The position numbers were made by a program, and so were the translations under genes. The notes below the pieces were generated by a model, which had not been told where the DNA came from, ran no database searches, and saw only the letters and a list, made by a program, of their open reading frames with translations. Positions 36,176 to 45,425 of a DNA stretch of 64,000 nt are shown here, piece after piece. Every line of letters begins with the position of its first letter. Positions within the stretch are counted from its first letter, which is position 1. The DNA comes from Pandoraea bronchicola (GTDB lineage Bacteria > Pseudomonadota > Gammaproteobacteria > Burkholderiales > Burkholderiaceae), in NCBI RefSeq assembly GCF_902459805.1, contig NZ_CABPST010000002.1, positions 62,001 to 126,000 on the forward strand, in the 5' to 3' direction.

Positions 36176-38164
36176 ATGACCGCACAGACCTCTACCACTC
36201 GCGGGGCCGGCGATCTCGGCGGCCTGCGCGTGACCGCGAAGCTCGCGGGCATCGTGGGTATCGCTGCGTTGTTCGGCTTTCCGATGGCCGTTGGCAATCC
36301 GTATTACATCCACATGATCGAGACGATCATGATCTACGCGATCCTGCTCTTCGGGCTGGACATCGTCGTGGGTTACACGGGGCAGGTGTCGTTGGGCCAT
36401 GCGGGCCTGTTCGGCATCGGTGCCTACGTGGCGGGTGTGTTCTTCGCCAAGCTCGGGCTCTCTCTCTGGCTGGCGCTTCCCGCCGCGATTCTGATCACGG
36501 CGGCGTTCGGCGCAGTGCTGGCCTTGCCTGCGCTGCGCGTGATCGGTCCGTATCTGGCGATGGTGACGCTCGCCTTCGGCACCATCATCCAGATTCTGAT
36601 CAACGAGATGGACTTCCTCACGGCGGGCCCGCTCGGCATCAAGCTCACGAAGCCGGTCATCGGCGGTCATCCGATCGACGAGGTCGAGTATTACTGGCTT
36701 GTCGCGGTGTTGCTGCTACTGAGCATGCTCGTGGCGCACCGGATTCTGAAGTCGCACCTCGGGCGCGCCTTCGAAGCGTTGCGCGATTCGCCGGTGGCAT
36801 CAGACTGCATGGGCGTGTCGGTGTACCGCTACAAGGTGTATGCGTTCGTGATCAGCGCCGGGTTTGCCGGTCTGGCGGGCAGTCTCTACGCGTATTCCGA
36901 GCAGTACATCTCGCCGAATACCTACAACTTCGAACTCACGATCCTGTTCCTGCTGGCTGTCATCATGGGCGGACGCAAGACGCGCAGCGGTTCGCTGCTG
37001 GGCGCGGCGATCATCGTGTTGCTGCCGCAGTTGCTCGACGACATCAGCATTTTCCGCATCGTCGCCACGATCATCGCTGCGGTGACCACGGTCGTGGCGG
37101 TGGCCGCCATCGCACGCGGACGCACCTCGATCGCCAAGGCGGCCGTGCCGATCGTTGGCACGATTGCGCTGGCGGGCGTGACCTGGTGGCGCGACAGCAT
37201 CACGGACTGGCGTCTGACGATCTTCGGCCTGATGATCCTGTTCGTCGTGTACTACTTGCCGGACGGCATTGTCGGCTTTCTGCGTTCGCGCGTGCTGCAT
37301 CGCCGCCGCACGTTGACGGTCTCCGCCACGCAGGTCGACGAGACCACCGCAAGCGACACCGATCCGGTGTTGGCGGCCGCGGGCACCGGGCCTGAAGAAC
37401 TGCTCAAGGTGCGCCAGTTGCTCATGCAGTTCGATGGTCTGAAGGCGCTCAATCAGGTGGATCTGACCGTTAAGCGCGGCACCATCCACGGGCTGATCGG
37501 CCCGAACGGCTCAGGCAAGAGCACGATGATGAACGTGCTGACGGGCATCTACGTGCCGACGGCCGGCACCATCGAGTTCGCCGGGCAGTCGCTGGCCGGG
37601 CGGACGTCGTCGGACATTGCACTTTCCGGCGTGGCGCGTACGTTCCAGAACGTGCAGCTCTTCGGAGAAATGACGGCGCTCGAAAACGTGCTGGTCGGTC
37701 TGCATCACACGTTCGGCTCGACGCTGGCCGATGTCTCGTTGCGTCTGCCACGTTACAAGCGCGAGGAGGCGGGCGCGCGTGCGCGTGCGATGCGGCTGCT
37801 CGACTTCGTCGGGCTGGCGTCGCTCGCGGACGAAGAGGCGCGCAACCTGCCGTACGGCAAGCAACGTCTGCTGGAGATCGCCCGCGCACTGGCGCTCGAC
37901 CCGCGTCTGCTGTTGCTCGACGAGCCGGCTGCCGGTCTCACGGCGCCCGACATTCGTGAATTGCTGGCGATCATCCGCAAGATTCGCGACCACGGCATCA
38001 CGGTCATTCTGATCGAGCACCACATGGACGTGGTGATGAGCACATGCCAGACGGTCTCCGTGCTCGACTTCGGACAGAAGATTGCCGAGGGGTTGCCGGC
38101 GCAGATCCAGGCCGATCCGAAGGTGATCGAGGCGTATCTGGGCGGCGCAACGACGACGCACTGA
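36176..38164 (+). CDS. Fused ABC permease and ATPase, LivM-LivG
   Basis: A 662-residue polypeptide that joins two normally separate subunits. Residues 1-385 are the LivM permease (about ten helices, with VGYTGQVSLGHAGLFGIGAY). Residues 400-662 are the LivG ATPase: Walker A GPNGSGKS near 442, signature LPYGKQRLLEIARAL near 557 and Walker B LLLLDEP near 577. Such LivMG fusions are known in this transporter class. It starts two bases after livH, and the second ATPase (LivF) follows 78 bases downstream, so the complete importer is encoded here. Confidence 0.93.
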   Translation: MTAQTSTTRGAGDLGGLRVTAKLAGIVGIAALFGFPMAVGNPYYIHMIETIMIYAILLFGLDIVVGYTGQVSLGHAGLFGIGAYVAGVFFAKLGLSLWLALPAAILITAAFGAVLALPALRVIGPYLAMVTLAFGTIIQILINEMDFLTAGPLGIKLTKPVIGGHPIDEVEYYWLVAVLLLLSMLVAHRILKSHLGRAFEALRDSPVASDCMGVSVYRYKVYAFVISAGFAGLAGSLYAYSEQYISPNTYNFELTILFLLAVIMGGRKTRSGSLLGAAIIVLLPQLLDDISIFRIVATIIAAVTTVVAVAAIARGRTSIAKAAVPIVGTIALAGVTWWRDSITDWRLTIFGLMILFVVYYLPDGIVGFLRSRVLHRRRTLTVSATQVDETTASDTDPVLAAAGTGPEELLKVRQLLMQFDGLKALNQVDLTVKRGTIHGLIGPNGSGKSTMMNVLTGIYVPTAGTIEFAGQSLAGRTSSDIALSGVARTFQNVQLFGEMTALENVLVGLHHTFGSTLADVSLRLPRYKREEAGARARAMRLLDFVGLASLADEEARNLPYGKQRLLEIARALALDPRLLLLDEPAAGLTAPDIRELLAIIRKIRDHGITVILIEHHMDVVMSTCQTVSVLDFGQKIAEGLPAQIQADPKVIEAYLGGATTTH

Positions 38165-38242
38165 CGACATTCGCGCATGCGGTGCACGGCGGGGGAAGCC
38201 CCGGCGTGCGCACCGCAGCCACGACGGATAAACGGAACCACT

Positions 38243-38965
38243 ATGCTTTCCATTCGTAATCTGCAAGCCGGCTACGGCAAAGTGCAGGTGCTGCACGGCA
38301 TCGATATCGATGTGCCGAGCGGCCAGGTCGTCACGCTCATCGGATCGAACGGCGCGGGCAAGACTACGACCATGCGCGCGGTGTCCGGCATGATCAAGCC
38401 GACGTCGGGTCAAATCACGTTGGGCGACAAGCGTATCGACGGCCTCGACTCGCATCGTATCGCCAAGCTGGGTCTGGCGCATTCCCCGGAAGGCCGCCGC
38501 GTGTTCGCCACCATGTCGGTGACGGACAACTTGCGCCTGGGCGCTTTTCCGCGCCTGACGGGCAGTCGTCCGCGCGGCGATGTCGCCGCCGATATGGAGC
38601 GCGCGATGGACCTGTTCCCGCGCCTCAAGGAACGGCGCAATCAGTTGGCGGGCACGCTCTCGGGCGGCGAGCAGCAAATGCTGGCGATGGCGCGTGCGGT
38701 GATGTTGCGTCCGGACATCGTGCTGCTCGACGAGCCGTCGATGGGGCTGGCGCCGATTCTGGTCGATGAAGTCTTCCGTATCATCAGCAATCTGAAATCG
38801 GAAGGGGTCACGATGCTGCTCGTGGAGCAGTTCGCGGCGGCCGCGCTGGCAGTGGCCGACTACGGCTACGTGCTGGAGAACGGGAGTATTTCCGTGCATG
38901 GCCCGGCGGAAAGTCTGCGCAACGACGACAAGGTGCGCGCGGCGTATCTGGGCGGCAGTCACTGA
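38243..38965 (+). CDS. livF: ABC importer ATPase LivF
   Basis: A 240-residue ATPase with Walker A GSNGAGKT (about 35-42), the LSGGEQQM signature near 139, Walker B VLLDEPSMGL and the switch LVEQ region. The short length and the pattern SPEGRRVFATMSV are typical of LivF. It pairs with the LivG half of the preceding fusion to drive uptake. A strong hairpin stands 25 bases after its stop, closing the operon. Confidence 0.93.
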   Translation: MLSIRNLQAGYGKVQVLHGIDIDVPSGQVVTLIGSNGAGKTTTMRAVSGMIKPTSGQITLGDKRIDGLDSHRIAKLGLAHSPEGRRVFATMSVTDNLRLGAFPRLTGSRPRGDVAADMERAMDLFPRLKERRNQLAGTLSGGEQQMLAMARAVMLRPDIVLLDEPSMGLAPILVDEVFRIISNLKSEGVTMLLVEQFAAAALAVADYGYVLENGSISVHGPAESLRNDDKVRAAYLGGSH

Positions 38966-38990
38966 CGCGGCTCACAGCAGATTCAACGAC

Positions 38991-39023
38991 AACGGGCAGC
39001 CTGTGCGGCTGCCCGTTGCGTTT
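38991..39023 (+). terminator. Terminator after livF
   Basis: AACGGGCAGC (38991-39000) pairs perfectly with GCTGCCCGTT (39008-39017) around a seven-base loop. Only a short T-run (TTTT, three bases later) follows. The sequence also sits just after the convergent nitronate monooxygenase stop at 39054, so it may serve both directions. Confidence 0.75.
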
Positions 39024-39053
39024 TCAGAAGGTCATTCAGGCGACCTTGGCGAA

Positions 39054-40163
39054 TCACCTCGATCCCCAGGCGGCGGCTGCGGCGACGGCCTCGCGAGTCT
39101 CCTGCGTGAGGACATCGATTAGTTGCGCGGCCGGGAGGGCGCGGGCCAGAGGCGCCGACTGGCCGGCCCATTGTGCCGCGTAGCCGTTTTCCTTGTGTGC
39201 CTTCGCGGCGGCGTTGAGCGACTTGCCTGCATCGTACGTAGTGGGATAGTCGGGGATGGCGGGGCGGCCGGGCGCTTGCTCCAATGCCCAGAAGCGATTC
39301 GCCAGCCCGCGTGCCGGGCGTCCGGAAATCGCCCGAATGAGCGCGGTGCGCGGCGGTTGCCCGCTCAGTAGCGTCTCACGATAGGCGGCGTCAGCGCCGG
39401 ACTCCGGGCATGGCACAAAGGCCGTGCCCATTTGGGCGGCTTGCGCCCCCAGCGCCAGCACCGCAGCGATGCCTGCGCCGTCCATGATGCCGCCTGCGGC
39501 AATGATCGGCAGCGACGTGCGCGCGGCCAGTCGTCGCACCAGCGCGAAGGTGCCCAGTTGTTCATCTTCGCTCGGCTGGCGGTCGCCTTCGTCGTTGAAG
39601 CGTCCGCGATGTCCGCCGGCTTCCCAGCCCTGCGCGACGATGGCGTCGATACCGGCGGCTTCGATGGCAGCGGCTTCCTCCTCGTTGGTCGCGGACGCGA
39701 ATAGCACGATGCCGGCCGCCTTCAGCGTGTCGATCCATGCCTGCGACGGCAGCCCGAAATGGAAGCTGAGAACCGCCGGACGTGTCTCGAGAAACATCTC
39801 GTACATCGCCACGTCTTCAACGAAGCTCAGATAGATCTCACGCAACGCGGCGGGCGGTTTGGCGTCGAAGCGGGCGAACGTCGGGGCGAGGTAGTCTAGC
39901 CACGCGGCTTCGCGAGCGGCGTTGGCGTGCGCCGGGACGTGCGTGAAGACGTTCACGTTGAACGGCCGGTCCGTCAGCGCGCGCGTCTGGCGAATGACCT
40001 CGCGCGCCGCATTGGCGTCCATATTGCCGACGGCGAGCGAGCCAAGGCCGCCCGCGTTGGATACCGCTGCGGCCAGCGCCGGTGTCGACGCCACGGCCAT
40101 AGGGGCCTGAACGATCGGCGTCGACATACCGAGACGTCGAGTGATACGTAAAGTCGGTGTCAT
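39054..40163 (-). CDS. Nitronate monooxygenase family protein (second of tandem pair)
   Basis: A 369-residue FMN-binding TIM-barrel protein of the 2-nitropropane dioxygenase family. Motifs are [10 protein letters not shown] at the N-terminus, [11 protein letters not shown], and [13 protein letters not shown], whose His is the likely catalytic residue in class I nitronate monooxygenases, followed by [10 protein letters not shown] for FMN phosphate. These enzymes oxidise alkyl nitronates such as propionate 3-nitronate. I chose the ATG at 40163. It lies 14 bases downstream of a clearly related gene on the same strand and is probably translated from the same mRNA. Confidence 0.88.
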   Translation of the reverse strand: MTPTLRITRRLGMSTPIVQAPMAVASTPALAAAVSNAGGLGSLAVGNMDANAAREVIRQTRALTDRPFNVNVFTHVPAHANAAREAAWLDYLAPTFARFDAKPPAALREIYLSFVEDVAMYEMFLETRPAVLSFHFGLPSQAWIDTLKAAGIVLFASATNEEEAAAIEAAGIDAIVAQGWEAGGHRGRFNDEGDRQPSEDEQLGTFALVRRLAARTSLPIIAAGGIMDGAGIAAVLALGAQAAQMGTAFVPCPESGADAAYRETLLSGQPPRTALIRAISGRPARGLANRFWALEQAPGRPAIPDYPTTYDAGKSLNAAAKAHKENGYAAQWAGQSAPLARALPAAQLIDVLTQETREAVAAAAAWGSR

Positions 40164-40177
40164 GGGCCGTGCCTCGA

Positions 40178-41311
40178 TCAGAACGTCGCCGCCAGATCGC
40201 GCAGCGCGTCGAACGTCTCGAGCAGTTCCGCATGCAGCACGCCAACGAGTTCGGTGGCAGGCATGGCGCGCGCGAGCGGCGCGGCCTGACCGGCCCACTG
40301 CGCCGCGTAATCGCTATTGCCCTTCGCCTTGGCTGCGGCGTTGATGGCTTTGCCTGCGTCATAAGTCACGGGATACGCCGGCAGGTCGGGGCGGCCGGCC
40401 ATCTGCTCCAGCGCATGCAGACGATTCACGAAGCCGCGTGCCGGACGCCCCGAGATCGCGCGGATCAGCGCAGTGCGTGGCGGATTCGTGCTGGTCAGAC
40501 GTTCACGATAGGCAGCATCGGCCGCCGATTCCGGACAGGCGACAAAGGCCGTGCCGAGTTGCGCGGCCTGCGCACCGAGGGCGAGGACCGCGGCGACGCC
40601 TGCACCGTCCATGATGCCGCCAGCGGCGATCACCGGCACCGACGTGTGCGTGACGATCAGGCGCACGAGCGCCAGCGTGCCCAGTTGCTCGTCATCGGTC
40701 GGCACGCGGTCGCCCAGATCTTCGAAGCGGCCGCGGTGGCCGCCGGCCTCATAGCCCTGCGCGACGATGGCGTCGATGCCGGCCGCCTCGATGGCGCGGG
40801 CTTCTGCGAGGTTCGTCGCCGTAGCGAACAGCATGATCCCGGCGGCGTGCAGTGCGTCGATCCTGTCCTGCGATGGCAGCCCGAAATGGAAACTGACGAC
40901 TGCCGGACGCGCTTCGAGCAGCATGGCGTACATGGCGTCGTCCGCGACAAAGCTCGTATAAATCTCGCTCAACGCGGCGGGCGGCGTGGCGTCGAACCGG
41001 GCGAACTCCGGCGCAAGATAAGCAAGCCAGGCGGCGTCGCGCGCGGTGTCGAGTTTGGCCGGCGCGTGGCAGAACACGTTGACGTTGAAAGGCTTACGAG
41101 TCAGGGCGCGCGTGTCGTGAATCGATTTGCGTGCCGCCTCGGCGGGCATCGCGGCAACGCCGATCGAGCCGAGCCCGCCGGCGTTGGAGACGGCAGCGGC
41201 GAGCGCCGGGGTGGACGTGCCGGCCATCGGCGCCTGAATGATCGGCGTGAGCAAGCCGAGGCGTTCGATCAGTGCGCGATTGCGGGATTGGGAAGCGATG
41301 GAGCTAGGCAT
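40178..41311 (-). CDS. Nitronate monooxygenase family protein (first of tandem pair)
   Basis: A 377-residue FMN enzyme with the same motifs as its neighbour: [42 protein letters not shown] and [10 protein letters not shown]. The two proteins agree over nearly their whole length, including ISGRPARG and YDAGK near the end, so they look like a tandem duplication that has since diverged. The ATG at 41311 ([11 protein letters not shown]) is the likely start. An inverted repeat GTATG/CATAC at 41368-41387 in front of it may be an operator. Two copies may differ in substrate. Confidence 0.88.
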   Translation of the reverse strand: MPSSIASQSRNRALIERLGLLTPIIQAPMAGTSTPALAAAVSNAGGLGSIGVAAMPAEAARKSIHDTRALTRKPFNVNVFCHAPAKLDTARDAAWLAYLAPEFARFDATPPAALSEIYTSFVADDAMYAMLLEARPAVVSFHFGLPSQDRIDALHAAGIMLFATATNLAEARAIEAAGIDAIVAQGYEAGGHRGRFEDLGDRVPTDDEQLGTLALVRLIVTHTSVPVIAAGGIMDGAGVAAVLALGAQAAQLGTAFVACPESAADAAYRERLTSTNPPRTALIRAISGRPARGFVNRLHALEQMAGRPDLPAYPVTYDAGKAINAAAKAKGNSDYAAQWAGQAAPLARAMPATELVGVLHAELLETFDALRDLAATF

Positions 41312-41367
41312 GACGATCTGCACCTTGGAGGGGGCGGTGAGGGAGACAGCGACAGTCACAGCAGGCA

Positions 41368-41387
41368 GTATGTTCACTATGGCATAC
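41368..41387. promoter_or_regulatory. Candidate operator before the nitronate monooxygenases
   Basis: GTATG (41368-41372) and CATAC (41383-41387) form an inverted repeat with a ten-base spacer, about 55 bases before the first gene's start and next to an AT-rich stretch that could hold the promoter. No regulator gene lies beside it. Confidence 0.35.
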
Positions 41388-41476
41388 GCTTAATGCGGTA
41401 AAAGATACCACTTAAATACATCTTTATGTCGGCTGCCCTTGAAAATGACAGGGGCATCCCGTCAGGTGACGTAGCG

Positions 41477-42649
41477 TCAGGCCGGTTCGTCGGGGCTGTC
41501 ACCGGTCTCGTCTGTCTCACTGGCGCCCATCAGGTCGGCGGCGCGCGAACGCTGCATATCTGCCCGGCGGAAGTAGCCGATGACGGTCGCCACGCTCGTG
41601 TGCCCCGTCATTGTCATGGCCTCGGCCAGCGGCACTTGCTGAAGCGCGGCTTCGGTCACGAAACCGGCGCGCAGCGAGTGAGCGGAGAAGTCGCCCTCCA
41701 GGCCGGCGAGTGCACAGCGCTCACGCACGATGTCGCGCACTGCCGCCTCTGAGAGCGGTTCGCCCACGTGCCCGCCTCGGCGCACTCGTCGGAAGATCGG
41801 TCCGTGTGTAATCCCGGCCGACACCAACCAGTCCGTAAGCGCCGCAGCCGCAGCGCCCGCGACCGGTTTTTCGTTTTCGGGGAGGTCTGCGCCCTGCTGG
41901 TTCGTCTTCGACCATCCGAGCGTGTAGACGTAATGCGCCGGCCCGGTGCGCCGGACGTTCTCGCACGTCGCGCGTACGACTTCCGAGCGTCTGCGGCCAC
42001 CGCTCGACCAGGCGAACAGCAGCAGCGCGCGATCGCGCTTACCGCGCAAGGAGTCGTCGCAGGTTGCCAGCAGCGCGCGTAGGGGCTCCCGTGTCAGGGC
42101 CTCCTTTTTTGCCGTGCGAACGCCGCGCTTTGCGTAGGCGCGACGCGTTTTGGCGAGCAGTTCGCGCACCGCCGGTTCGGCGCACGGATTCGGCAAGTCT
42201 CGCGACGTGTGCAGCTTGGCGATGACGCTGAGCCGATGGCGCAGCGTGGCGAGCGCGGGCGGCCCCGGACGTGCCTTGAGACCTTGCGCGACCAGCGCAG
42301 CATCGACAGCGTCCGGCATCTCGGTTCTGAGGCCGTGCTTGCCTTGATGCTCCGCGTGATCGACGACGAACTGCACGATGACAGCGGGCGGTAACGGCGT
42401 GACTAGCGCCTGACCATACCGCAACCGATACCAGCCCAGCCAGTAGCGCATGGCCGATTGATAACTCTGGCGCGTATTCGCCGAATCGCCTTCGTGGGCG
42501 AGCGCCTGCGCGGCTTGACGGGCATCGTCGTTCAGTGCGCTCGGATCCAGCGGCACAGGCAGCGCGGTGGTGGGGCTGATTTCCGCTACGGCACCCGACC
42601 TCGGATCTGACGACGACGCGCGCTTAGGTGTAATTTTTCTATCTAACAT
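41477..42649 (-). CDS. Tyrosine recombinase (phage-integrase family)
   Basis: A 390-residue site-specific recombinase with all family catalytic features: an Arg in GGRRRSEV (about 218-225), HSLRAGF (His near 324, Arg 327), the GHTS motif, and the nucleophile Tyr in VIGYFRRA (about 359). The N-terminal SAM-like core-binding domain covers about 35-150. Such enzymes integrate, excise or resolve DNA through Holliday junctions. It is not beside a tRNA, phage or transposon genes; the divergent partner is a KfrA-type protein. Its start codon lies inside a perfect inverted repeat at 42646-42663. It looks like a stable chromosomal recombinase or the core of a degraded element rather than part of an intact island. 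Confidence 0.9.
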   Translation of the reverse strand: MLDRKITPKRASSSDPRSGAVAEISPTTALPVPLDPSALNDDARQAAQALAHEGDSANTRQSYQSAMRYWLGWYRLRYGQALVTPLPPAVIVQFVVDHAEHQGKHGLRTEMPDAVDAALVAQGLKARPGPPALATLRHRLSVIAKLHTSRDLPNPCAEPAVRELLAKTRRAYAKRGVRTAKKEALTREPLRALLATCDDSLRGKRDRALLLFAWSSGGRRRSEVVRATCENVRRTGPAHYVYTLGWSKTNQQGADLPENEKPVAGAAAAALTDWLVSAGITHGPIFRRVRRGGHVGEPLSEAAVRDIVRERCALAGLEGDFSAHSLRAGFVTEAALQQVPLAEAMTMTGHTSVATVIGYFRRADMQRSRAADLMGASETDETGDSPDEPA

Positions 42650-42663
42650 ATGATTTCATATGT
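42646..42663. promoter_or_regulatory. Perfect inverted repeat over the recombinase start
   Basis: ACATATGA (42646-42653) pairs without mismatch with TCATATGT (42656-42663) around two bases. It covers the ATG of the recombinase gene, so a protein bound here would block translation initiation or transcription of that gene. It could also be a recombinase-binding arm. Confidence 0.6.
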
Positions 42664-42689
42664 AATATGTATAAAATATAACGTGCACA

Positions 42690-42732
42690 CCAAATAACCT
42701 GCGATAATCTTCCATTATCGTGAGTTATTTGG
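42690..42732. promoter_or_regulatory. Long two-part inverted repeat in the recombinase/KfrA intergenic region
   Basis: The outer halves CCAAATAAC (42690-42698) and GTTATTTGG (42724-42732) pair perfectly, as do the inner halves CGATAAT (42702-42708) and ATTATCG (42714-42720) around CTTCC; only the three-base linkers differ. The whole lies in a 113-base AT-rich gap 30 bases before the KfrA-type start. It could be a KfrA operator, or the crossover site of the recombinase. Confidence 0.7.
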
Positions 42733-42762
42733 CAATGCGCCGAAATCCAGGAGTGCTTCGCG

Positions 42763-43812
42763 ATGACTACGTCTCAAACACCGAAATCCGCCATATCCGC
42801 GCCGTTGCTCCGGCAAGGCGGGCGCGGCATTTCCGAGCAAGACGTCTGGACGGCGGCCGACGCGCTGCTGATGGCAGGGCAGCGCCCGACGATTGAGCGC
42901 ATTCGACAACAATTAGGCCGAGGCTCGCCCAATACCGTGAGCCCGTATCTCGATGCGTGGTTCGCCGGACTCGGTGGGCGTCTGCAGGGCGGGCTCCATG
43001 CGGTTGCCGGATTGCCGGAAGGTGTGACGATGCCGGAGCCGGTGGCGCGCGCCGCGCTCGATCTGTGGACGCTCGCCTTGCAGGAGGGACGTGCAGCGCT
43101 TGCGCAAGACGAGGCGGCTCGCCGCGCGGTACTCGATGCGCGTGAGGCTGCGTTGACGGCGGATCGTGAGGCGCTGGAGCAGGCGCGCGCCGTCCTTCAC
43201 GAACGAATTGCGTCGGCAGAGACGGCGGCTGCGGATGCGCGTCAGGCGCGAGATGAGGCGCAGGCACAGGCGCGCCGCGCCGAGGCGCTGCTGATCGAGG
43301 CACAGGCGGATGCCGTTGCGTCTCGACAAGCCCTCGCAAGCGCGCGTGATGCCGCGCAAGCGCTTCAGGACGAGCACGCCGTGCATCGCGCGAACTGGGA
43401 TGCGGAGCGGGCCAGACTGGGGGAGCGGGCCGACGCGAACGAGCGCCGTTTGATGCTCGAGCTGGATGCCGCGCGCGAGTCGATCAAATCGTTGCAGCAA
43501 GAGCGCAAGCAATCGCAGCGTCAGTTGCAAGAGGCAGAGGCGGGGTTGACGGCGATGAGTGAGGCGCAGCATGAGATGCGTGCTGCCAAGACGTTGCAGG
43601 ACGCGGTCATTGCGCGGTTGCGTGAGCAGGTCAGTGCGCAGGAGGCGCTTGCCGCGACCTATCAGGCGATGCTGACTGCGCCGCCTGTACCGCCTGTACC
43701 GCCTGCGCCGGCAGCGGCTGTCGGGCGAGGTGCGGCGGCTGGACGCAAGCGTCGCGTGAGTCGCGCCACGGCACCCGCGACGTCAGTATTGCGCCGGGGG
43801 CGGCGTCCCTGA
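42763..43812 (+). CDS. KfrA-type DNA-binding coiled-coil protein
   Basis: A 349-residue protein. The N-terminal 130 residues match the KfrA DNA-binding domain (GRGISEQDVWTAADALLMAG, PTIERIRQQLGRGSPNTVSP). The middle, about 100-305, is a long coiled coil rich in Ala, Arg, Glu and Gln, and the C-terminus is Pro/Ala-rich then basic. KfrA proteins of plasmids such as RK2 bind their own promoter and form filament-like coiled-coil structures that help plasmid maintenance and partition. Here the gene is chromosomal and divergent from a tyrosine recombinase. The start lacks a strong ribosome site, though the family start fits 42763. Confidence 0.82.
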   Translation: MTTSQTPKSAISAPLLRQGGRGISEQDVWTAADALLMAGQRPTIERIRQQLGRGSPNTVSPYLDAWFAGLGGRLQGGLHAVAGLPEGVTMPEPVARAALDLWTLALQEGRAALAQDEAARRAVLDAREAALTADREALEQARAVLHERIASAETAAADARQARDEAQAQARRAEALLIEAQADAVASRQALASARDAAQALQDEHAVHRANWDAERARLGERADANERRLMLELDAARESIKSLQQERKQSQRQLQEAEAGLTAMSEAQHEMRAAKTLQDAVIARLREQVSAQEALAATYQAMLTAPPVPPVPPAPAAAVGRGAAAGRKRRVSRATAPATSVLRRGRRP

Positions 43813-43815
43813 ACG

Positions 43816-43837
43816 CCGGGGGCTGCGCAGCCCCCGG
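43816..43837. terminator. Bidirectional hairpin between convergent genes
   Basis: CCGGGGGCTGC and its exact complement form a 22-base perfect palindrome four bases after the KfrA-type stop and 18 bases after the efflux gene's stop on the other strand. No T-run follows in either direction, but position and strength suggest a shared transcription end. Confidence 0.6.
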
Positions 43838-43854
43838 CCGTCGCCTTCGTGCAA

Positions 43855-45396
43855 TCACTTCGCTTGCGCCAGCGACGGGGCATCCGATTGCCAGCCGCCG
43901 CCCAACGCGCGGAACGTGGCGACGGCGGCGCGGGCGTTGTCGGTTTGCGCAAGGGCGTCGGCGTCACGTACCGTCAATAGCTGGCGGTCGGCGTCGAGCA
44001 CTTCGTACAGACTGACGGTGCCGCCGGTGTAGGCCTCTTGGGCGCTGTCGCGGGCACGCGCTTGCGCATCCACTGCGTTCGCCAGATCCTTGCGCTGCTG
44101 CTCCAGCTCCACGAGCGTGACAATCGCATTCTCCACATCTTCCGTTGCGCGCAACATCGATAGGCGGTACGCCGCAAGCGCTTGCGCATTCGCGCCGCGC
44201 GCCTGTGCGACCTCTGCATCGATCCGGCCAAAATCGAACAGTCGCCAGCGCAATCCCAGCGCGGCCAGCGGCTGGAACGTTGCCACGCTTGGCACGCGTC
44301 CCCCTGCCAAGGTTTCGAAGCCCAGCACCCCTGACAGCGACAACTTTGGGTAGTACTCCGCGAGCGAGGCGCCGATGCGCTCGTTCGATGCGGCCAGCCG
44401 GCGTTCGGCTGCGATGACGTCGGGGCGTCGACGCAGCAGGTCGGCCGGGGCGCTTGCGTCGCTAATGGCCGGGATCGTCAGCGGCCGGGCGTTCAGGTCG
44501 TCGTTCTGCGTCGTTGCGCTCATGCGGCGGGCATAAGTGCCGGGTACTGCGCCCATTAGTACGTCGAGTCGATTGAGTTGTGTCTCGCGTTCGATGCGCA
44601 ACGGCGGCAACGTGGTGCGTGCCTGAGCGAGCAGGGCCTCGGACTGCGCCACTTCGCGAGCCGTCGCCAGGCCATCTTGATAGCGCAAACGCACGATCTC
44701 CATTAGGCGTCCGTCCGTCTTGATCTGATCTTGTGCGATGGCCAGTCGTCGCTGCGCGGCCCGGACTCGGAAATAGGCGTCGGCCGCTTCCGCCACGATG
44801 CTCACGCGTACCCCGTCGCGCTGCGCTTGTGCCGCCTGTGCCAATGCACTGGCCGCTTGTGCCGAGCGCTGTAACCCTCCGAACAGATCCACTTCCCAAC
44901 TCGCGCCCGCCCCAATGCCGTAGTCCGTGAAATTGCGGTTGTAGCCCGGCACTGTGCGTGCCACTGAGCCCAGCGGACTTTCCAGCGACTGATGCTCGCG
45001 GGTGACGCTGCCGTCGAGCGCGAGCGACGGCAGCCGCTGCGCACCCGCCGCGCGCGCCTGTGCCCGGGCTTGCGTCACGCGCGCCATTGCCGCCTGCAAA
45101 TCGAGGTTCTGTGCCAGCGCTTGCTCGACGATGCCGGTGAGCACCGGGTCATGAAAGCTCGTCCACCAGGTATCAAGTTGTGCCGACTCGCCGGTCTTGT
45201 TGCCCGCCGCGCCAAGCGTGGCATCGCGTTGCGTCAGTAAGGCGCTGCCCGCGAAATGCCCGGGCAAATTGGCCGGCGGCGCAACGTAGTCGGGGCCGAC
45301 GGCGCAACCGGCAAGGGCACCGGCGCAAAGGGCCAGCATGGCGTGGCGCAGGATCGGGGGAGTCATTCCGGGCATCTTCGACAGTGCGTGGTTCAT
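43855..45396 (-). CDS. Outer-membrane efflux lipoprotein (OprM/NodT family)
   Basis: A 513-residue outer-membrane factor. The N-terminus is a lipoprotein signal with the lipobox LAGC (Cys near residue 31) preceded by CAGALAG, then the typical VGPDYVAPP. Two long repeated helical hairpins follow, with the family motifs DLFGGL and LRWRLFDFGRIDAEV, and a C-terminal LGGGW. It forms the trimeric exit duct for drugs from the inner-membrane pump. It is divergent from the HlyD/DHA2 pair at 45514-48353, so the three genes together form a complete tripartite exporter. The 117-base gap between them carries two inverted repeats. Confidence 0.92.
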   Translation of the reverse strand: MNHALSKMPGMTPPILRHAMLALCAGALAGCAVGPDYVAPPANLPGHFAGSALLTQRDATLGAAGNKTGESAQLDTWWTSFHDPVLTGIVEQALAQNLDLQAAMARVTQARAQARAAGAQRLPSLALDGSVTREHQSLESPLGSVARTVPGYNRNFTDYGIGAGASWEVDLFGGLQRSAQAASALAQAAQAQRDGVRVSIVAEAADAYFRVRAAQRRLAIAQDQIKTDGRLMEIVRLRYQDGLATAREVAQSEALLAQARTTLPPLRIERETQLNRLDVLMGAVPGTYARRMSATTQNDDLNARPLTIPAISDASAPADLLRRRPDVIAAERRLAASNERIGASLAEYYPKLSLSGVLGFETLAGGRVPSVATFQPLAALGLRWRLFDFGRIDAEVAQARGANAQALAAYRLSMLRATEDVENAIVTLVELEQQRKDLANAVDAQARARDSAQEAYTGGTVSLYEVLDADRQLLTVRDADALAQTDNARAAVATFRALGGGWQSDAPSLAQAK

Positions 45397-45425
45397 GGTG
45401 TTTAACTCGTTACTTGCAAGATGAT

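Noticed and set aside
41312-43854. Complete genomic island or prophage around the recombinase
   Set aside because: Only the recombinase and KfrA-type gene are present; no flanking direct repeat, tRNA, phage or conjugation genes were found.
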